Positions 1 through 11,169 of a stretch of DNA of 64,000 nt are shown piece by piece. The stretch lies in NCBI GenBank assembly GCA_032821775.1, contig JAVLRN010000001.1, forward strand, positions 3,844,001 through 3,908,000. Direction: 5' to 3'. Under the pieces are notes generated by a model. It did not search any database. It saw only the letters and a program-made list of their open reading frames with translations, and was not told where the DNA came from. This DNA comes from Sanguinoderma infundibulare. Taxonomy: Eukaryota > Basidiomycota > Agaricomycetes > Polyporales > Polyporaceae. Numbering within the stretch: position 1 is the stretch's first letter; each line of letters begins with the position of its first letter. A program made the translations under genes and the position numbers.

Positions 1-1759
1 CGAGGAGGCCATCGTCGTCCTTGTTCGCGGCTTTGGGCTTCATCTGCGCAATGGACTCGACCTCGCCCTGTCACATGCGTCAGTCCAATTTGATTTCACA
101 TGGCTCACAAACCATGATGCACGTACCTGCAGGATGAGGAAGCGGTTGTGGTCCAAGTCGATGCCACGACCCTTCAACAACGTTTGGACCTCCTTGTAGT
201 TGCTCGCCCGACCGTTGATGCTGTACTTGCTGTTGTTGTTCTTGTACGCAGTGCGACTGACCACTAGGTTCGACCCCGGTACGACCTCGAAAGCGTCCGG
301 TCCGGGCTATGGTCCCAAAATATTGGACACGGAACCCGCATATACAAGGACGGCACTCACCAAGTCCATGATCTCCCTGAAGTGCACTTCCACGCTGCAC
401 TCCGTAAGGTCGGGGTGCTTCGCCGAGTTGTGAATGAGCTCGGAGAGCTTGCCTTGGCGCATCTTCGTCGCACGGTAACCAAACACGAACAGCAATGCGT
501 CGATGGTGTTCGACTTGCCAGACCCGTTAGGCCCGACGATAGATGAGAACGACTACGAACATACTGTCATCACCTACATAGAGGGACAGAGAAAAATATC
601 GTTCACTTGCCTTGTGGAACGGCCCGATCTCTTGCCTGCCAGCGTAACTCTTGAAGTTGATGAGAGCCATCTTGTGAATGACCAGACGTGGCTTGGGTCC
701 TTCCGGTTCCGCGGGCGCAGGAGGAGGCTCGGGAGCCTCGCGAGGGTTAGACGATATCGGGGGGTCCAACAGAGACTGTTCTTCCTCGTCGCCTGATGCT
801 GGAGTCGCCTCCGCGGCCCCATCCTGTACAGCTGCAGCGACCTCCTCAGCCTCTTCTTCCTCTTCCTCTTCCTCCTCTCCAGCGGCAGGAGGCTCCCCGG
901 AGGAAGCAGCACGAGCAGGCGTAGGTTTCTTGACTGGCTCCTCATCCGGTTCCTCCTCCTCCTCCTCCTCCTCCTCCTCCTGCTCCTGCTTCACCCCCGC
1001 ATCCGCCATCTCCTGGTCCTCGTCCCGCGCCACTTCCTCCTCCTTCACTGGTGTCGCCTCCTCCTTCTTCACCCCCCGTCCCTTCGATGGCTGCGACGGC
1101 CCCGCATCGGGCTCGTCATCCGAGAGCACGTAGACCACCTTCGGCCCCTTCTTGGATCCCGGCTTCCCGCGCGACGGGGCGCTCTTCGACGGGGGCTTGA
1201 TCGCCTTCTTCTCGCCGTTCTCGCCGAGCTCGTACCCGTCCTCATTGTCCGAGTCGATGACGATCGTCGAGATGCGCCGAGTCGCGCGCGGGGCCTTGGA
1301 CGCGGCGACCGTCTTCCGCCGGGGAAGGGGCGGTTCCGTGACCTCCGGCTTGACAGAAGAAGCCCTCGTCTTTCTCGTCGCTGGGGCAGACGACGCGGGT
1401 ACAGCGGACGCTCTTGAGGGCGGCTTCCGTGATTTGGTCTTCGGTGCCGCCTCTGGCGCCTCGTCCTCGTCCTCAGTCTCCAAGGACGGACGCGACTTCT
1501 TCTTGGGGGGAGGGGTCGTCTCCTTCTTCTCCTCCTCGTCTTCTTCCTCCCGCACCTCTTCTAACGCCTTCTTTGAGCGCGTTGATGTCCTTCCTTTGGA
1601 TGCGGGTTGCACAGAAGTTGATCTACGCGTGCGGGACACGGGCTTGACCACGTCTTCTTCTTCGTCTTCAATCTCTACGGGATCGTTACGCTTGCGTTTC
1701 GACGTTGCTGCTGACGGCTCGACCGAGACCCGAGACCGGGATGAACGTCTCGGTGGCAT
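1..1759 (-). CDS. SMC4: SMC4, condensin core ATPase subunit (N-terminal part, runs off the window)
   Basis: Condensin SMC subunit that pairs with SMC2 to compact mitotic chromosomes. Exons on the minus strand: 1759-611, 552-361, 306-127, 67-1 (continuing past the edge). Residues 1 to about 365 are a low-complexity acidic/basic tail with long Glu runs. The SMC head follows, with Walker A GPNGSGKS at the start of exon 2 and the conserved block around MRQGKLSELIHNS. The order and spacing match SMC4 rather than SMC1-3. The start is the first ATG of the open frame. The first intron (553-610) begins GCAAGT and ends AG, a GC-AG intron. The hinge, coiled coils and C-terminal head lie outside the window. 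The identification is firm; the length of the N-terminal tail is a prediction. Confidence 0.93.
952..981. repeat. Trinucleotide (CCT/AGG) run encoding a poly-Glu stretch
   Basis: About ten uninterrupted CTC/CCT-type triplets inside SMC4 exon 1. On the coding minus strand they read as consecutive GAG codons, giving a run of glutamates in the disordered tail. The unit size keeps the frame, so length variation between strains would be tolerated. Confidence 0.8.
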
Positions 1760-2041
1760 CGGGGGCTTGAGGACCCTGGATGGGTTGGAATAGTTGCTGG
1801 CAGGGGATTGGGATTACGGTGATAATGGGCGAGTTCGAGACCGAACTGCCGCCGGCCACAACGCGTCGCGTGTGTCACGCGTATGTCATGCACGTGACAG
1901 GCACGTCCTCGTGGCCAGTGACTCCCACCGACCGTGACAGCGTAGAAAAACGCCAACCACATGCAAGTCGCGACAGGGAGACAGCAAGATAAGGTAGGAA
2001 AACAATACAGGTGGTACAGGAACATGTAGTACAAGTCAGCA

Positions 2042-3929
2042 TTACCAACCCTCCCAGCCCGCGTCGAGACCCTCTGTCACTCTCCACAATTTCTCGCCTA
2101 ACCACGTCCGTATACGTTCTTCGTCCCGCGCCTCCGCACCCTCATCGAGGACGGTCACATCGCCTTTGTCCCAAAGCGACGGTATAGCCCATCCGACCAC
2201 AAGCATCCCTGGTGGCCGCTGCTCACCAACACCCTCCAACGCCGCAGTAATGTTGGGCAACGTCGAGACGATAACACGTTGGTCAGGCATCGACGCTCGC
2301 TCAATCAGTGCGATAGGTGTCGAGGAGGGATACGCGCGGCCATCTCGACGTTTTGAGGCATCTCCATTCTCCGACTGAAGGGTTTCTAGCACTTGGGGTA
2401 GGCGAGCGACGCCCATGAGGATCACGAGCGTCCGTCCGCGATCGTACCCTGGCAGTTTGACTTCCTTGCCTGCGCGTCCGACGCCTGTACAGACAACGAA
2501 TGATTCGGCGGCGCCTCGCTGTGTAACGGGGATGCCGGCAAAGGTGGGACCCGCAAGGACAGAACTGACACCAGGTACGACGACGGGCTCGAATCCGTGC
2601 GAGCGGAAGTAAAGCACTTCTTCGCCAGCGCGGCCATACACAGTGGGATCGCCCTGTTTCAACTAACGCCATCATCAGGTGAGTATTCGAATTCCGAAAT
2701 GGAGTAAAGTTGCAGCTCACTCGAACGACTGTCAGTCCGCGTTTTGCTGCTCCCACAGCGGCTTCCATGAGCTCTTGTTGCGCGCCGTCCGCATTTCCAG
2801 GGAACTTCCTAGCGATCCGAACCTCTACTCCGGTGGGTATCAGGGCGAGTACGGCGTCCGGGACCAATTTGTCAGAGAGCACCAGCTGAGCATGTTTGGT
2901 GAGAGCGGCATGTGTAGCGACGGTCAAGAGGGAGGGATGTCCGGGACCAGAACCGACCAAAAATATGCGACCGCGACGAGGTGGGGAAAGCTCGAGTCCG
3001 TGCACCGGGGTCGTGATGGAGTCTTCTACCAGGGAGGGATGGCAAGGGGTCGCACCCCGGAGTCCCTCGCCCCCATCCAATACCGCGGCCATGTCCTCGT
3101 TCGTCATCTGCGCGAGCTGCCGGATCGGCCAGTACTCGCTGACCTGCGCGACCCACCTCATCCGCCTCCGCGCACTCTCCCTCTCCGACTCCTCCGCCTT
3201 GCGCTGCGGCACAGGTTCATTCGGGCTAACGGGCGCACCGTCCTCGTTCAAATCTTGTTCTTCTTCGTCTCCTGACGTCTTCGCCTGTGCTCTCAACCTT
3301 CCCACCTTCTCGACCGCACCGCCAATCTCCTTCGGGAGGCTCGCGACGATATCTCGTCGAATACGACCGGCCAGCCTGCATCCGTAACCGTTGGTCGTAA
3401 CGCCCACTTGCAAAGGGGATGCCCTTCCCGTCTCGGGGTCGGGGAAGCGATGTGTCGACGAGAAGGTGAAGTCGCAGAGGTCCGGCATGTCCGCGACGGT
3501 GATAGGGATTTGGCGGTGGCGGCATTCGCGTCGGATAGCGAATGCGGAGTCGTAGTTGCGACGGTACCCGGTGGGTCCGACGACCGTGTCGGTGACGCAA
3601 ACCATGGCCGGCTTAGTAGGGCGCTGGTAGATGAAGGTGTCGAGCGCCTTTCCGTCGCGCCAGTCGTCGTCCGGCCCAGCCTGAGAGCAGGGGAGGGCGT
3701 CGAGGTCGAAGAGTTCGAGCTGCTTCTGGCCGGCCCGCCATCGGAGCTCCTCGCATGCCCCGTCAAGGCCGCCCTTTGCGACGACGAGGACGACAGCGTC
3801 CGCTTCAAGTGCGGCGAATACGCGGGAGGCCGCGAGAGTGTTTCCGCCAACAATGATGACGATCCTCTGGGCTGGTCGGAACGCGATGAGAAGAGAAGCG
3901 CCTCCTACGGGCTTTGGGAATGCCTCCAT
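2042..3929 (-). CDS. MET1: MET1-type uroporphyrinogen-III C-methyltransferase with N-terminal siroheme-synthase domain
   Basis: Makes precorrin-2 from uroporphyrinogen III with S-adenosylmethionine, on the way to siroheme, the cofactor of sulfite and nitrite reductases. Two exons, 3929-2721 and 2662-2042, give 609 aa. Residues ~20-100 carry a dinucleotide-binding fold (IVIIVGG then AASR), as in CysG/Met8 N-terminal domains. From ~residue 310 there is a tetrapyrrole methylase domain: GRIFLVGSGPGHPSLLT, then LKQGDPTVYGRAGEE across the intron junction, then VVVPGVSSVLAGP. The 58-bp intron (2663-2720) is GT-AG in phase 0. Length fits fungal Met1 (about 600 aa). It lies tail-to-head upstream of SMC4. 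It is inferred, not shown, that the N-terminal domain is catalytically active. Confidence 0.93.
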
Positions 3930-4238
3930 CGCGCGCGATAACCTGGGGAAGGGAGTGGCTGTAAGCGGGGAGGAACAGGTCTAGATAAAATATCTCTGAG
4001 CAGCGCCATGATATCTATGGTGAAACTGCGATCGGGGGGTGCAGGGAGGAGGAGGGGTGCGCGACGATGAGCAATTCATAGCCAATTCATAGCCAATCCG
4101 GTTTCCCCGAGTTGTCTTATCGTGAGGCGCCCGGCGGACTCCGAGGCGTTACGGCGATAAGCGCGAGCATGTCACGCGTCTCGGTCACGCCGGCAGAGAC
4201 TCGGCGCTTGTGGACTTGGGTCTGCCCTCCCAGCTCCG
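3930..4238. promoter_or_regulatory. Divergent intergenic region between MET1 and SRP14
   Basis: A 309-bp stretch separating two head-to-head starts, so it must hold both promoters. A short direct repeat, agccaattcat, occurs twice near 4,079-4,100. No convincing TATA box or other gene was seen. Confidence 0.4.
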
Positions 4239-4901
4239 ATGCAGCTGGTCGATAACGAGACTGTGAGTGTCGATGCATGTTCTGTTCATTCGGCTGTTCA
4301 TATATAGGGGTGCTAGTTCCTAAAGCAAGTCTCGGCACTGTTTGAGTCGAGCGCAAAATCCGGTTCGATATGGCTCACGCATAAACGACGTGTGTACCTT
4401 CAACTGGTCGGAACTCCGATTCCTTCTCACATGCCATCTCCCAGTGCTGCATGAGGGTGGCGACGCCCACATGTCTTCTGAAAACGACGACACGAAAGAA
4501 TACCCATGTCTTGTCCGAGTAACCGATGGCGACAATGCCAAGTTCTCGACGGTGGTGCGTGCAATTATCATCCTCCCTCCGCCCTGCATTCGATCAAACT
4601 CGGAATGGACGGTCAGGTTCAGCCTGCCGACCTGGAGAAGTTCCACGCAGCGTATGGAACACTGTTGAAGTCATCCATGACGACACTCCGGAAACGAGAC
4701 AAGAAGCGCGAAAAGCAGCGGCAAGAAGACGCGGCACGCAAGAAACGCCGGCTGCAGGAGGAGATCGCGGTCGAGGGGCCCAAGCGAGGAGCAGGAAGGA
4801 GAAAACGTCAGCGAAAGCAGAAGCAGGCAGCTCGGCTGGAGGAGTTGAAGAAGAGGGCGCTGGAAAGGGAGGAGGCGAAGGCGAGAGCAAAGGCGTCCTA
4901 A
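4239..4901 (+). CDS. SRP14: Signal recognition particle subunit SRP14
   Basis: Small RNA-binding subunit of the SRP Alu domain, which pauses translation of secretory proteins. Exons 4239-4262, 4317-4389, 4445-4554 and 4617-4901 encode 163 aa. The start MQLVDNETFLKQVSALFES matches the SRP14 N-terminus only when the first tiny exon (8 codons) is joined. The middle reads LVRVTDGDNAKFSTVV, followed by a helix around FHAAYGTLLKSSMTTLRKRD. After the conserved KRDKK block there is a Lys/Arg/Glu-rich tail of about 60 residues, longer than in yeast or human SRP14. Introns are 54, 55 and 62 bp with GT-AG ends. Divergent from MET1. Confident by sequence pattern. Confidence 0.92.
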
Positions 4902-5177
4902 AATCTTCCGGTCTGTATTTCTCTAGACAACCTGTTGTATCACCAGACATCCTGCGCATATCATCATCCTGGTGATGTTTCCTGTCCATCTTGTGTTCCA
5001 GGGGTTGCCTGTGCAGTATGCTGCAGTTTACATCGGTCGTCTGCGCTGTGTACCGTGCACCGGATCACCATGGGATTCATTAATTGCCGTCAATGGGCGC
5101 TTAGTATACATGCTTCCTCGAGGCGACCATCCTCGTTTGCCCGAGTCTTTCCTCGTCCGTCTCCTCCACCTCACATA

Positions 5178-8100
5178 ATGCCCGTTGTGTCTGCGCCTCC
5201 GATTGTGCCAATCGAACCCGACCTGTTTGACGATGACGACGAGGGCTGGCAAGACATGCCCGTCGTACGAGACGACGACTTCGCCGGAGGTCTGGACGAG
5301 GAGGACCAGAAGAAGTACCACTACGTCGCTCCTGCCAAGAAGGACATGGTCTCGGCCGCGGGCGCAAGCAATGCGATTGGTGCGGTGCTGGACGTCGACT
5401 ACAAGGGGAACGAGTGGAGGACGAGAGCCGACCAGAACGAGAACGATTACACCCGTATCCGCGTTGAGGAGGAAGACGACTCGGACGAAGTGCACCTGCG
5501 CACGCGGTACCTTTTCGATGAGGACAAGGCGATGACCCCTCTCAGCCAGATGCAGCAGACCAAGGACATGCTCACCGAGGCGCAACGTATCGCCTATGTC
5601 GGCCTCTGTCAGCTCACGACTAAGGAGATGGCGGACACGATGAAGAACGTCAAGCGCAAGGAACTCAAGAAGGCGATACAGAACATGGAGTTGTGGGCCA
5701 TGAAGATAATGGGTCGGCTGTACTATCATATGGAGCTTGCGACTGAAGGTGAAGTGTCTATACCAAAACACATCCGCCGAAGTAAACCTCACACTGAACA
5801 AGCTCGTTAGAGCAGAAGATGATCGAGAGCCTTGGACAGCACGGGATCCAGGCCAAGGACCTTGTGCCACCACTCATGACCACACACACCGTCGCCAACC
5901 CAGAGTACGATCCTGCAGAGGCTCGCCGGCAGGCTGAACGTCGAGAGGAGGAGGCTGCGAAGGAATCGGCAGACATCTCGGACCACAGCTCCACGCCGCC
6001 CGACTCTCCCCCTCCCGCATACACCTCTCTCGCTCCGGCTGTCCCTCCGAAGCCTATCCAGACGACCGCCAAGGTCCTCGAGGATACAGCCGCCCCGGCA
6101 ATGCCTGGCGTCAGTACCCATCTCTCGGCCGCCGACAAAGACGTAACGCTCGACATCCGGTGGACCGTTCTGTGCGACCTCTTCCTCATCCTCATCGCCG
6201 ACAGCGTGTACGACGCGCGGTCACGCGTGCTGCTCGAGAGCGTGGCGCTCAAGCTCGGCCTGGGTTGGCTGGATGTCGTCAAGTTTGAGCGGCGGGTTAC
6301 GGAAGCCCTCGAGATCCAGGAGGGCGTCGAGAAGCTCGAGCAGCAGGACTCCATCCAAGACGTCCAAAAGAACTCCAAGAAGCGACGTTACATGATGCTC
6401 GGCCTAGCCACACTTGGTATGTCCCTAGGAACGCTATGTCGTAACTGTCCGGCCTGATTCATTTCATTCGCACAGGTGGGGGCCTGGTCATCGGCCTTTC
6501 AGCGGGCCTTCTTGCCCCTGTAATCGGTGCCGGTCTCGGTGCCGCATTCACGACGATCGGGATCACTGGGACGACAGGCTTCCTCGCAGGAACCGGTGGT
6601 GCGGCGGTAATCACGACCGGAGGAGTTTTGACGGGGTCCGGTATCGCTGCTCGAGGCATGGCGCGAAGGACGCAGTACGTGCGCACTTTCGACATCCTGC
6701 CTTTGCATAACCACAAGCGGGTAAATTGCATCCTGACAGTGCCGGGGTGTGTGCCGACTTCATTTATGGTATTCGGATTGTGCCTCACCAGACCAACCCA
6801 GGTTCATGACCGGCCCCCTTGATGATGTCCGTCTGCCATTTAGTGTGCTCGACCCGGTAGTCGGAGACGTGTTCAGCGTCCTGTGGGAACCGGAGATGAT
6901 TCGAGAAACGGGAAGCGCGCTTTCGATTCTGACGGGGGAGGTGCTCTCGCAGATTGCGCAGACGGCACTGCAAGCAACTGTGATGACGGCGCTTATGTCT
7001 GCCCTCCAGTGGCCGATCAGTGAGTACTGCCTGTATGACGCTGTCCTGCAGGCACGGTACTGATGGTCGCCGCATTCAGTCCTCACCAAGCTTGGCTATC
7101 TGATCGACAATCCTTGGTCCAACGCGCTCGATCGTGCCAGGGCGGCTGGCAGCGTCCTGGCAGAGGTACTCATGAACAGACACCTGGGAGTCCGACCGAT
7201 CACCCTCATCGGCTTCTCTTTGGGCGCCCGGGTGATTTTCTATGCGCTCGTGGAACTCGCGAAGAAGGGCGCCTACGGCATCGTACAGGACGTCATCCTG
7301 CTGGGTACCACCGTGACCGTTCCGCTCAGCACTTGGCTTGAGGTCCGCTCCGTCGTTTCCGGGCGTTTCGTGAACGCGTACGCGCGAAACGATTGGGTGC
7401 TAAACTACCTGTTCCGTGCCACCAGTGGCGGCCTGAACACTGTTGCAGGGCTGCGTCCCGTTCAGAACGTTCCGGGGCTCGAGAATGTGGACGTCACGGA
7501 CAAGATCGCGGGACACATGAGTTATCGGACGTTCATGCCGCTCATCCTCGATCAGCTCGGCTTCCCCGTCTCGGCGGATTACTTCGACGAGCCTGAGGTG
7601 CGCATGAGAGCAAGCTCTGGCGTTACTACCACGTTTGCTGACGTGATTGGCCCGTGTTGCAGGAGCCCGATTTCGAAGGAGATCGGGTGGTCATCAGGGA
7701 AGGAGAGCAGCCAGAGAAGAAGAATTGGTTCGGGCGGAGCAAGAAATCTTCGAGCGGCCCTCAGTCCGTTTCGCGCCCGCCATCCGCGGCGTCCTTCGGG
7801 CTTTCGAAGAACCGGACTTCCCAGGACTCGAGCGCTGCAGATGACGAGCTACCTCCTCGAGAAGGCGAAGCGACATCGACCCCTCCACCGACCGCGTCAC
7901 ACGTGCAGAGTCCACCAAAATCCCCAACGACCCCTCGGGACGGGGACCTTGGGTCTTCAGCCATTCCCGCGCATGCTGGTTTCGACTTCGCCGCAATCAA
8001 GGAGATCATAAGCAGGTCGGAGTCGAGTCCCAAAGACCTTCAAAGCTCCCCAGCTAGTCGCTTACCTTCGCCATCTATTCGTCCACCTGCTCAACGCGCA

Positions 8101-8709
8101 GTGTCCGCTCCTCCCCCTGCAGAACCACCTTCACCCATCACCCCGAAGGCACGGGTATCGCACGACGTTCCGCCGATCCAGCACGAGGAAGAACCTATCG
8201 CTGGCCCAAGCACGAGTCCCCGAACGGATCTTTCTCCCCCACTATCGAGATCGCTCTCACTCAACGGGGTCGCAGACGAAGCAGCCGACATGACATCATC
8301 CGGTTCTCCCGCGACTGCATCACGACTACCCACGTTGCCGTTCGGTGGCAATGACGAGACATATTGGCCAGCTCGCGATTCTGACCCGATGCCCACATAC
8401 GGGAGAGCTGGCGGGTATCAGGCGCCACCCAGCTTTAGCGCGATGCCGTCGACGGACGCGCTGTCAAATCCGTTCGGTAGCGCAGCGTCACGCGGGCTCC
8501 GTTCGGACGGCCTGCCAGCACCGCCCAATAACCCGTTCGCCTCCGGGCTGTCGTTTGGTGGCATGGACGGATCGATCACGACGTTCTCTTCCTCGACGCC
8601 GCCGCCGTCATCGCAAATAACGCGCGACCCGTGGGCGATCGGTAATCCTTATGGGGCCGGGAAGAAGGCGACGTCGAGCACGCTTGACCTGAACCCGTGG
8701 CAGAATTGA
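5178..8709 (+). CDS. DUF726 / Mil1-TMCO4 family lipase-like membrane protein
   Basis: Predicted alpha/beta-hydrolase of the DUF726 family (yeast Mil1, human TMCO4). Exons 5178-5748, 5811-6416, 6476-6746, 6802-7019, 7080-7597 and 7663-8709 give 1,076 aa. The N-terminus is acidic. Residues ~395-455 are a glycine/alanine-rich hydrophobic stretch (GGGLVIGLSAGLLAPVIGAG) suited to membrane insertion. The nucleophile elbow is GFSLGAR (GxSxG), followed by LLGTTVTV and DKIAGHMSYR. The last ~350 residues are disordered Ser/Pro-rich sequence ending in adaptor-type motifs (two NPF, one DPW, NPW). Five introns of 55-65 bp. The start at 5178 is the first in-frame ATG in an acataATGCC context; an upstream in-frame ATG exists at 4935. 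In the yeast homologue the family binds a clathrin adaptor; enzymatic activity here is inference. Confidence 0.9.
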
Positions 8710-9731
8710 AGCGCTAGGTTGGCACGGCGGTCGCTCTCGCTTGCTGCATTTCCACTCTACCGCTTGCACGCATCTTCATTTTCTTTCTACTCCACACGAT
8801 CTGCACGCATTTACATATACCGAGGGCCACTCGGGCGACGACGTCGTGCCAGGACTTCCGTGCACGTTGCAAGCGTTTTCGGCGTCCCCGGGCTATTGAC
8901 ACTATCATTACTTACAAGGATCAATTAGAACAGTATAATCAGACATGTACGTATACGTGATTTCGAACGCAGGCTACTCAACAAACATGGACAAGGTGAC
9001 ATGCCGGATGCTAAACGGTATTCAGGCGAGCAGGTGATCTGATAACGCATACAGTACCTTCTTCGGCTATTATGCCGCTGTCATTGCCGGTGCGTCAGGC
9101 GAGAACGCTACGAATAGCTGAAGAACGATACACGAAGCCCGGCCTGGAATGTTGTTCGTCTCGCCTGCAGGATACGGTGTCGCTCGCTCTGACGATGTCT
9201 CAGATCTCAGACTCGATTACCCAAACCATTGGCTGTGGCTAACAAGCTTTTCGGTCTGAAACAAGCTGTGCTCGGATGTCGCCGGGCCGTGTTCCGATAT
9301 CGATCCGAGTGGCTCTCTGACTGGCCAGTGTACCAGTCGGATTCGATCGCGACGCGGGTCTCTTAATTTTGCAAGCGCTAACAACGCCGTCATGGCGGAT
9401 CACACACCGACTGCTCGAACCGTGTGCGAGCATTCCATCGCAGATCTGGCGACAGTGGAGCGGGGAATGACATGGACGCTCATGATTTCACAGTGCCACC
9501 GCGCACCGCCTGGTTCGCCTTATATGTAGCTTGCCGTACGGGAGACCCTCTCCCCGGGCGGCGCAGTGACATCGTCATCCTCACTCAGCTCATCCTCACC
9601 TTACCCTGTCCTCCTGTTCAGACCCCTCTCCTGCGTGGCCCGGTAAACGGCAGCTCTCTATTGTCACTTGGAGCCCCTCCTGTTCACAGCCCATAAACCA
9701 GCACACTCCTACCCGCATCAGTACGCCAACC
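8710..9731. other. Gene-free interval, ~1.0 kb
   Basis: Contains the 3' flank of the DUF726 gene and the promoter of the next plus-strand gene. A possible TATA-like element (TTATATG) occurs near 9,520, about 210 bp before the ATG. No reading frame with recognisable protein features, tRNA or repeat was seen. Confidence 0.4.
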
Positions 9732-10595
9732 ATGTCTCTCGTCGCGCTGTCTTCAAATCGTGGTCGAAATCCACACCCCATCCTCAAGCGCGACTCGTCG
9801 CCCTTCCGCACGCCCGCGCTGCCGTTTTCGCGCAGTCGAGGCGGTCTGTCCCTCTCCCCGCACGTCCACTTTCCGCCCACGCCCGGTATGTCGTCAACGT
9901 ACCCTGCGCATTCCCCCACGACCTACGACCGCAAGCCGATCGCAGTCTCCCCGAACGTCGTCCAGCTCCCGCGCCGCGGCGAGCGCAGACTGCACTCCCC
10001 GTCCCCCCACCACCTCGACAGCGAGAACGAGAACGAGAGCGGGGACGACCGCCGGGGACGCTGTCGCGGCCGCGGCCACGCACGGCGGCGCTCCATCAGC
10101 CTAGACCCAGACCCGGCGGACTACTACGCGTCCGTCAAGGGCAGCTACTTCCACCCGCGCGCGTACGAGGCGTGCGTCCCTGAGCGCGCGGACGCCCCCG
10201 CGTCTCGCATAGACTTCGCCGTGCCGCCTCCTCCACCGCCGCTCATTCGGGACCTGTCGCCCTCTGACGAGTCGGACGAGCCTGTCTTGACGCCGCCTGG
10301 CACAGCGTCGACCGCGCCTGCCAGTGCGAGTGCGAGCGCGAGTGCTGTCCCGAGCGCGATGCCGCTGCAGCTCCGCATGCCCGAAGCGACCAAGGGGCCC
10401 GGGCGACGGAGCTTGAAGCTGGCTGGAGCGGAGCCCGCTGGGACGGACGCGCAGCCCCTCGCGCTCGTACAGCCGCGGCCCCTGTCGCATCGCACGAAAG
10501 GCCGTAGAGCGGACTCGGCACGGGTGGAACGTCGGGAGGGGCAGAGGTGTTCATTCTCCCCGGACCGCGACGAAGGCTGTCTCGGAGGCTTCTAA
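9732..10595 (+). CDS. Conserved basidiomycete protein of unknown function, disordered
   Basis: Intronless frame of 287 aa. The first ~75 residues look like a conserved block (RGRNPHPILKRDSSPFRTPA, then HVHFPPTPG and HSPTTYDRKPI); from memory, similar N-termini recur in Agaricomycete hypothetical proteins. The remainder is Arg/Ser/Pro/Ala-rich and predicted disordered, with a short motif GSYFHPRAYEACVPE around residue 137 and a proline run (VPPPPPPLIRDLSPSDESDE). No catalytic motif, signal peptide or membrane span is visible. GC content is very high and long frames are open on the other strand too. They are judged artefacts, because only this frame has family-like blocks and a clean start context (ccaaccATG). 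Confidence 0.72.
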   Translation: MSLVALSSNRGRNPHPILKRDSSPFRTPALPFSRSRGGLSLSPHVHFPPTPGMSSTYPAHSPTTYDRKPIAVSPNVVQLPRRGERRLHSPSPHHLDSENENESGDDRRGRCRGRGHARRRSISLDPDPADYYASVKGSYFHPRAYEACVPERADAPASRIDFAVPPPPPPLIRDLSPSDESDEPVLTPPGTASTAPASASASASAVPSAMPLQLRMPEATKGPGRRSLKLAGAEPAGTDAQPLALVQPRPLSHRTKGRRADSARVERREGQRCSFSPDRDEGCLGGF

Positions 10596-11169
10596 GGAGG
10601 CAGTGAGGAGGAGGAGGACGGGGCGGGCGAGGTTTCAAGGGGCGGCGTATTGATTCTTCTCTAATGATTCATCGGATCCGGTGTATACCACGACATGCTG
10701 ATACCTGTATTGATATCCACGCTAATAGGCTAGGGAGCGGATGTGGTGTACTGAGTTTTGTAATTGATACGGGGAAGGAATTATATTGTACATTTTCCGC
10801 GACGCTGGTCGTGGCTAGTCTTGTACTTGTATTCAACGATCCAGGGATGGTCGTTCCGTCGGTTGTGGTTCACTGAAGTCCATCTCTTGGGTTCGAATAT
10901 ATAATGAATCTCAATACGTTTTTTTTCACTGCGAATACTGAAGACTGAGCCGGGGAGTCTGAAAACAAACGCCATCATTGAGTAAATAATTTCCATGGTA
11001 TAACGTCCGACGGATTCTGTACCTTTAGGTGCACAGTTGCCCTTTCTCCGAGACCGCCTGGTGGCGGGTTGGCGGGGGACATTGGCAGGATGTCGATGTC
11101 GCCCTGCTCGAGGGTGACGTCATGGTGCACAACACGATGCTAGCGTCGCTTCCATTTGCACTGCGGCGA
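10596..11169. other. Gene-free interval, ~570 bp
   Basis: AT-richer sequence with a T-run at 10,919-10,926. No coding or RNA feature recognised; probably the 3' flank of the preceding gene. Confidence 0.4.

Noticed and set aside
678..1793. Long plus-strand frames opposite SMC4 exon 1 (Ser-rich)
   Set aside because: They mirror the GAG/GAA repeats of the SMC4 tail; composition is pure reverse complement of a low-complexity region and they lack any family feature.
9760..10638. Several long frames on both strands overlapping the 287-aa gene
   Set aside because: Arg/Ala-rich shadows caused by very high GC; only the 9732-10595 frame shows conserved-looking blocks.
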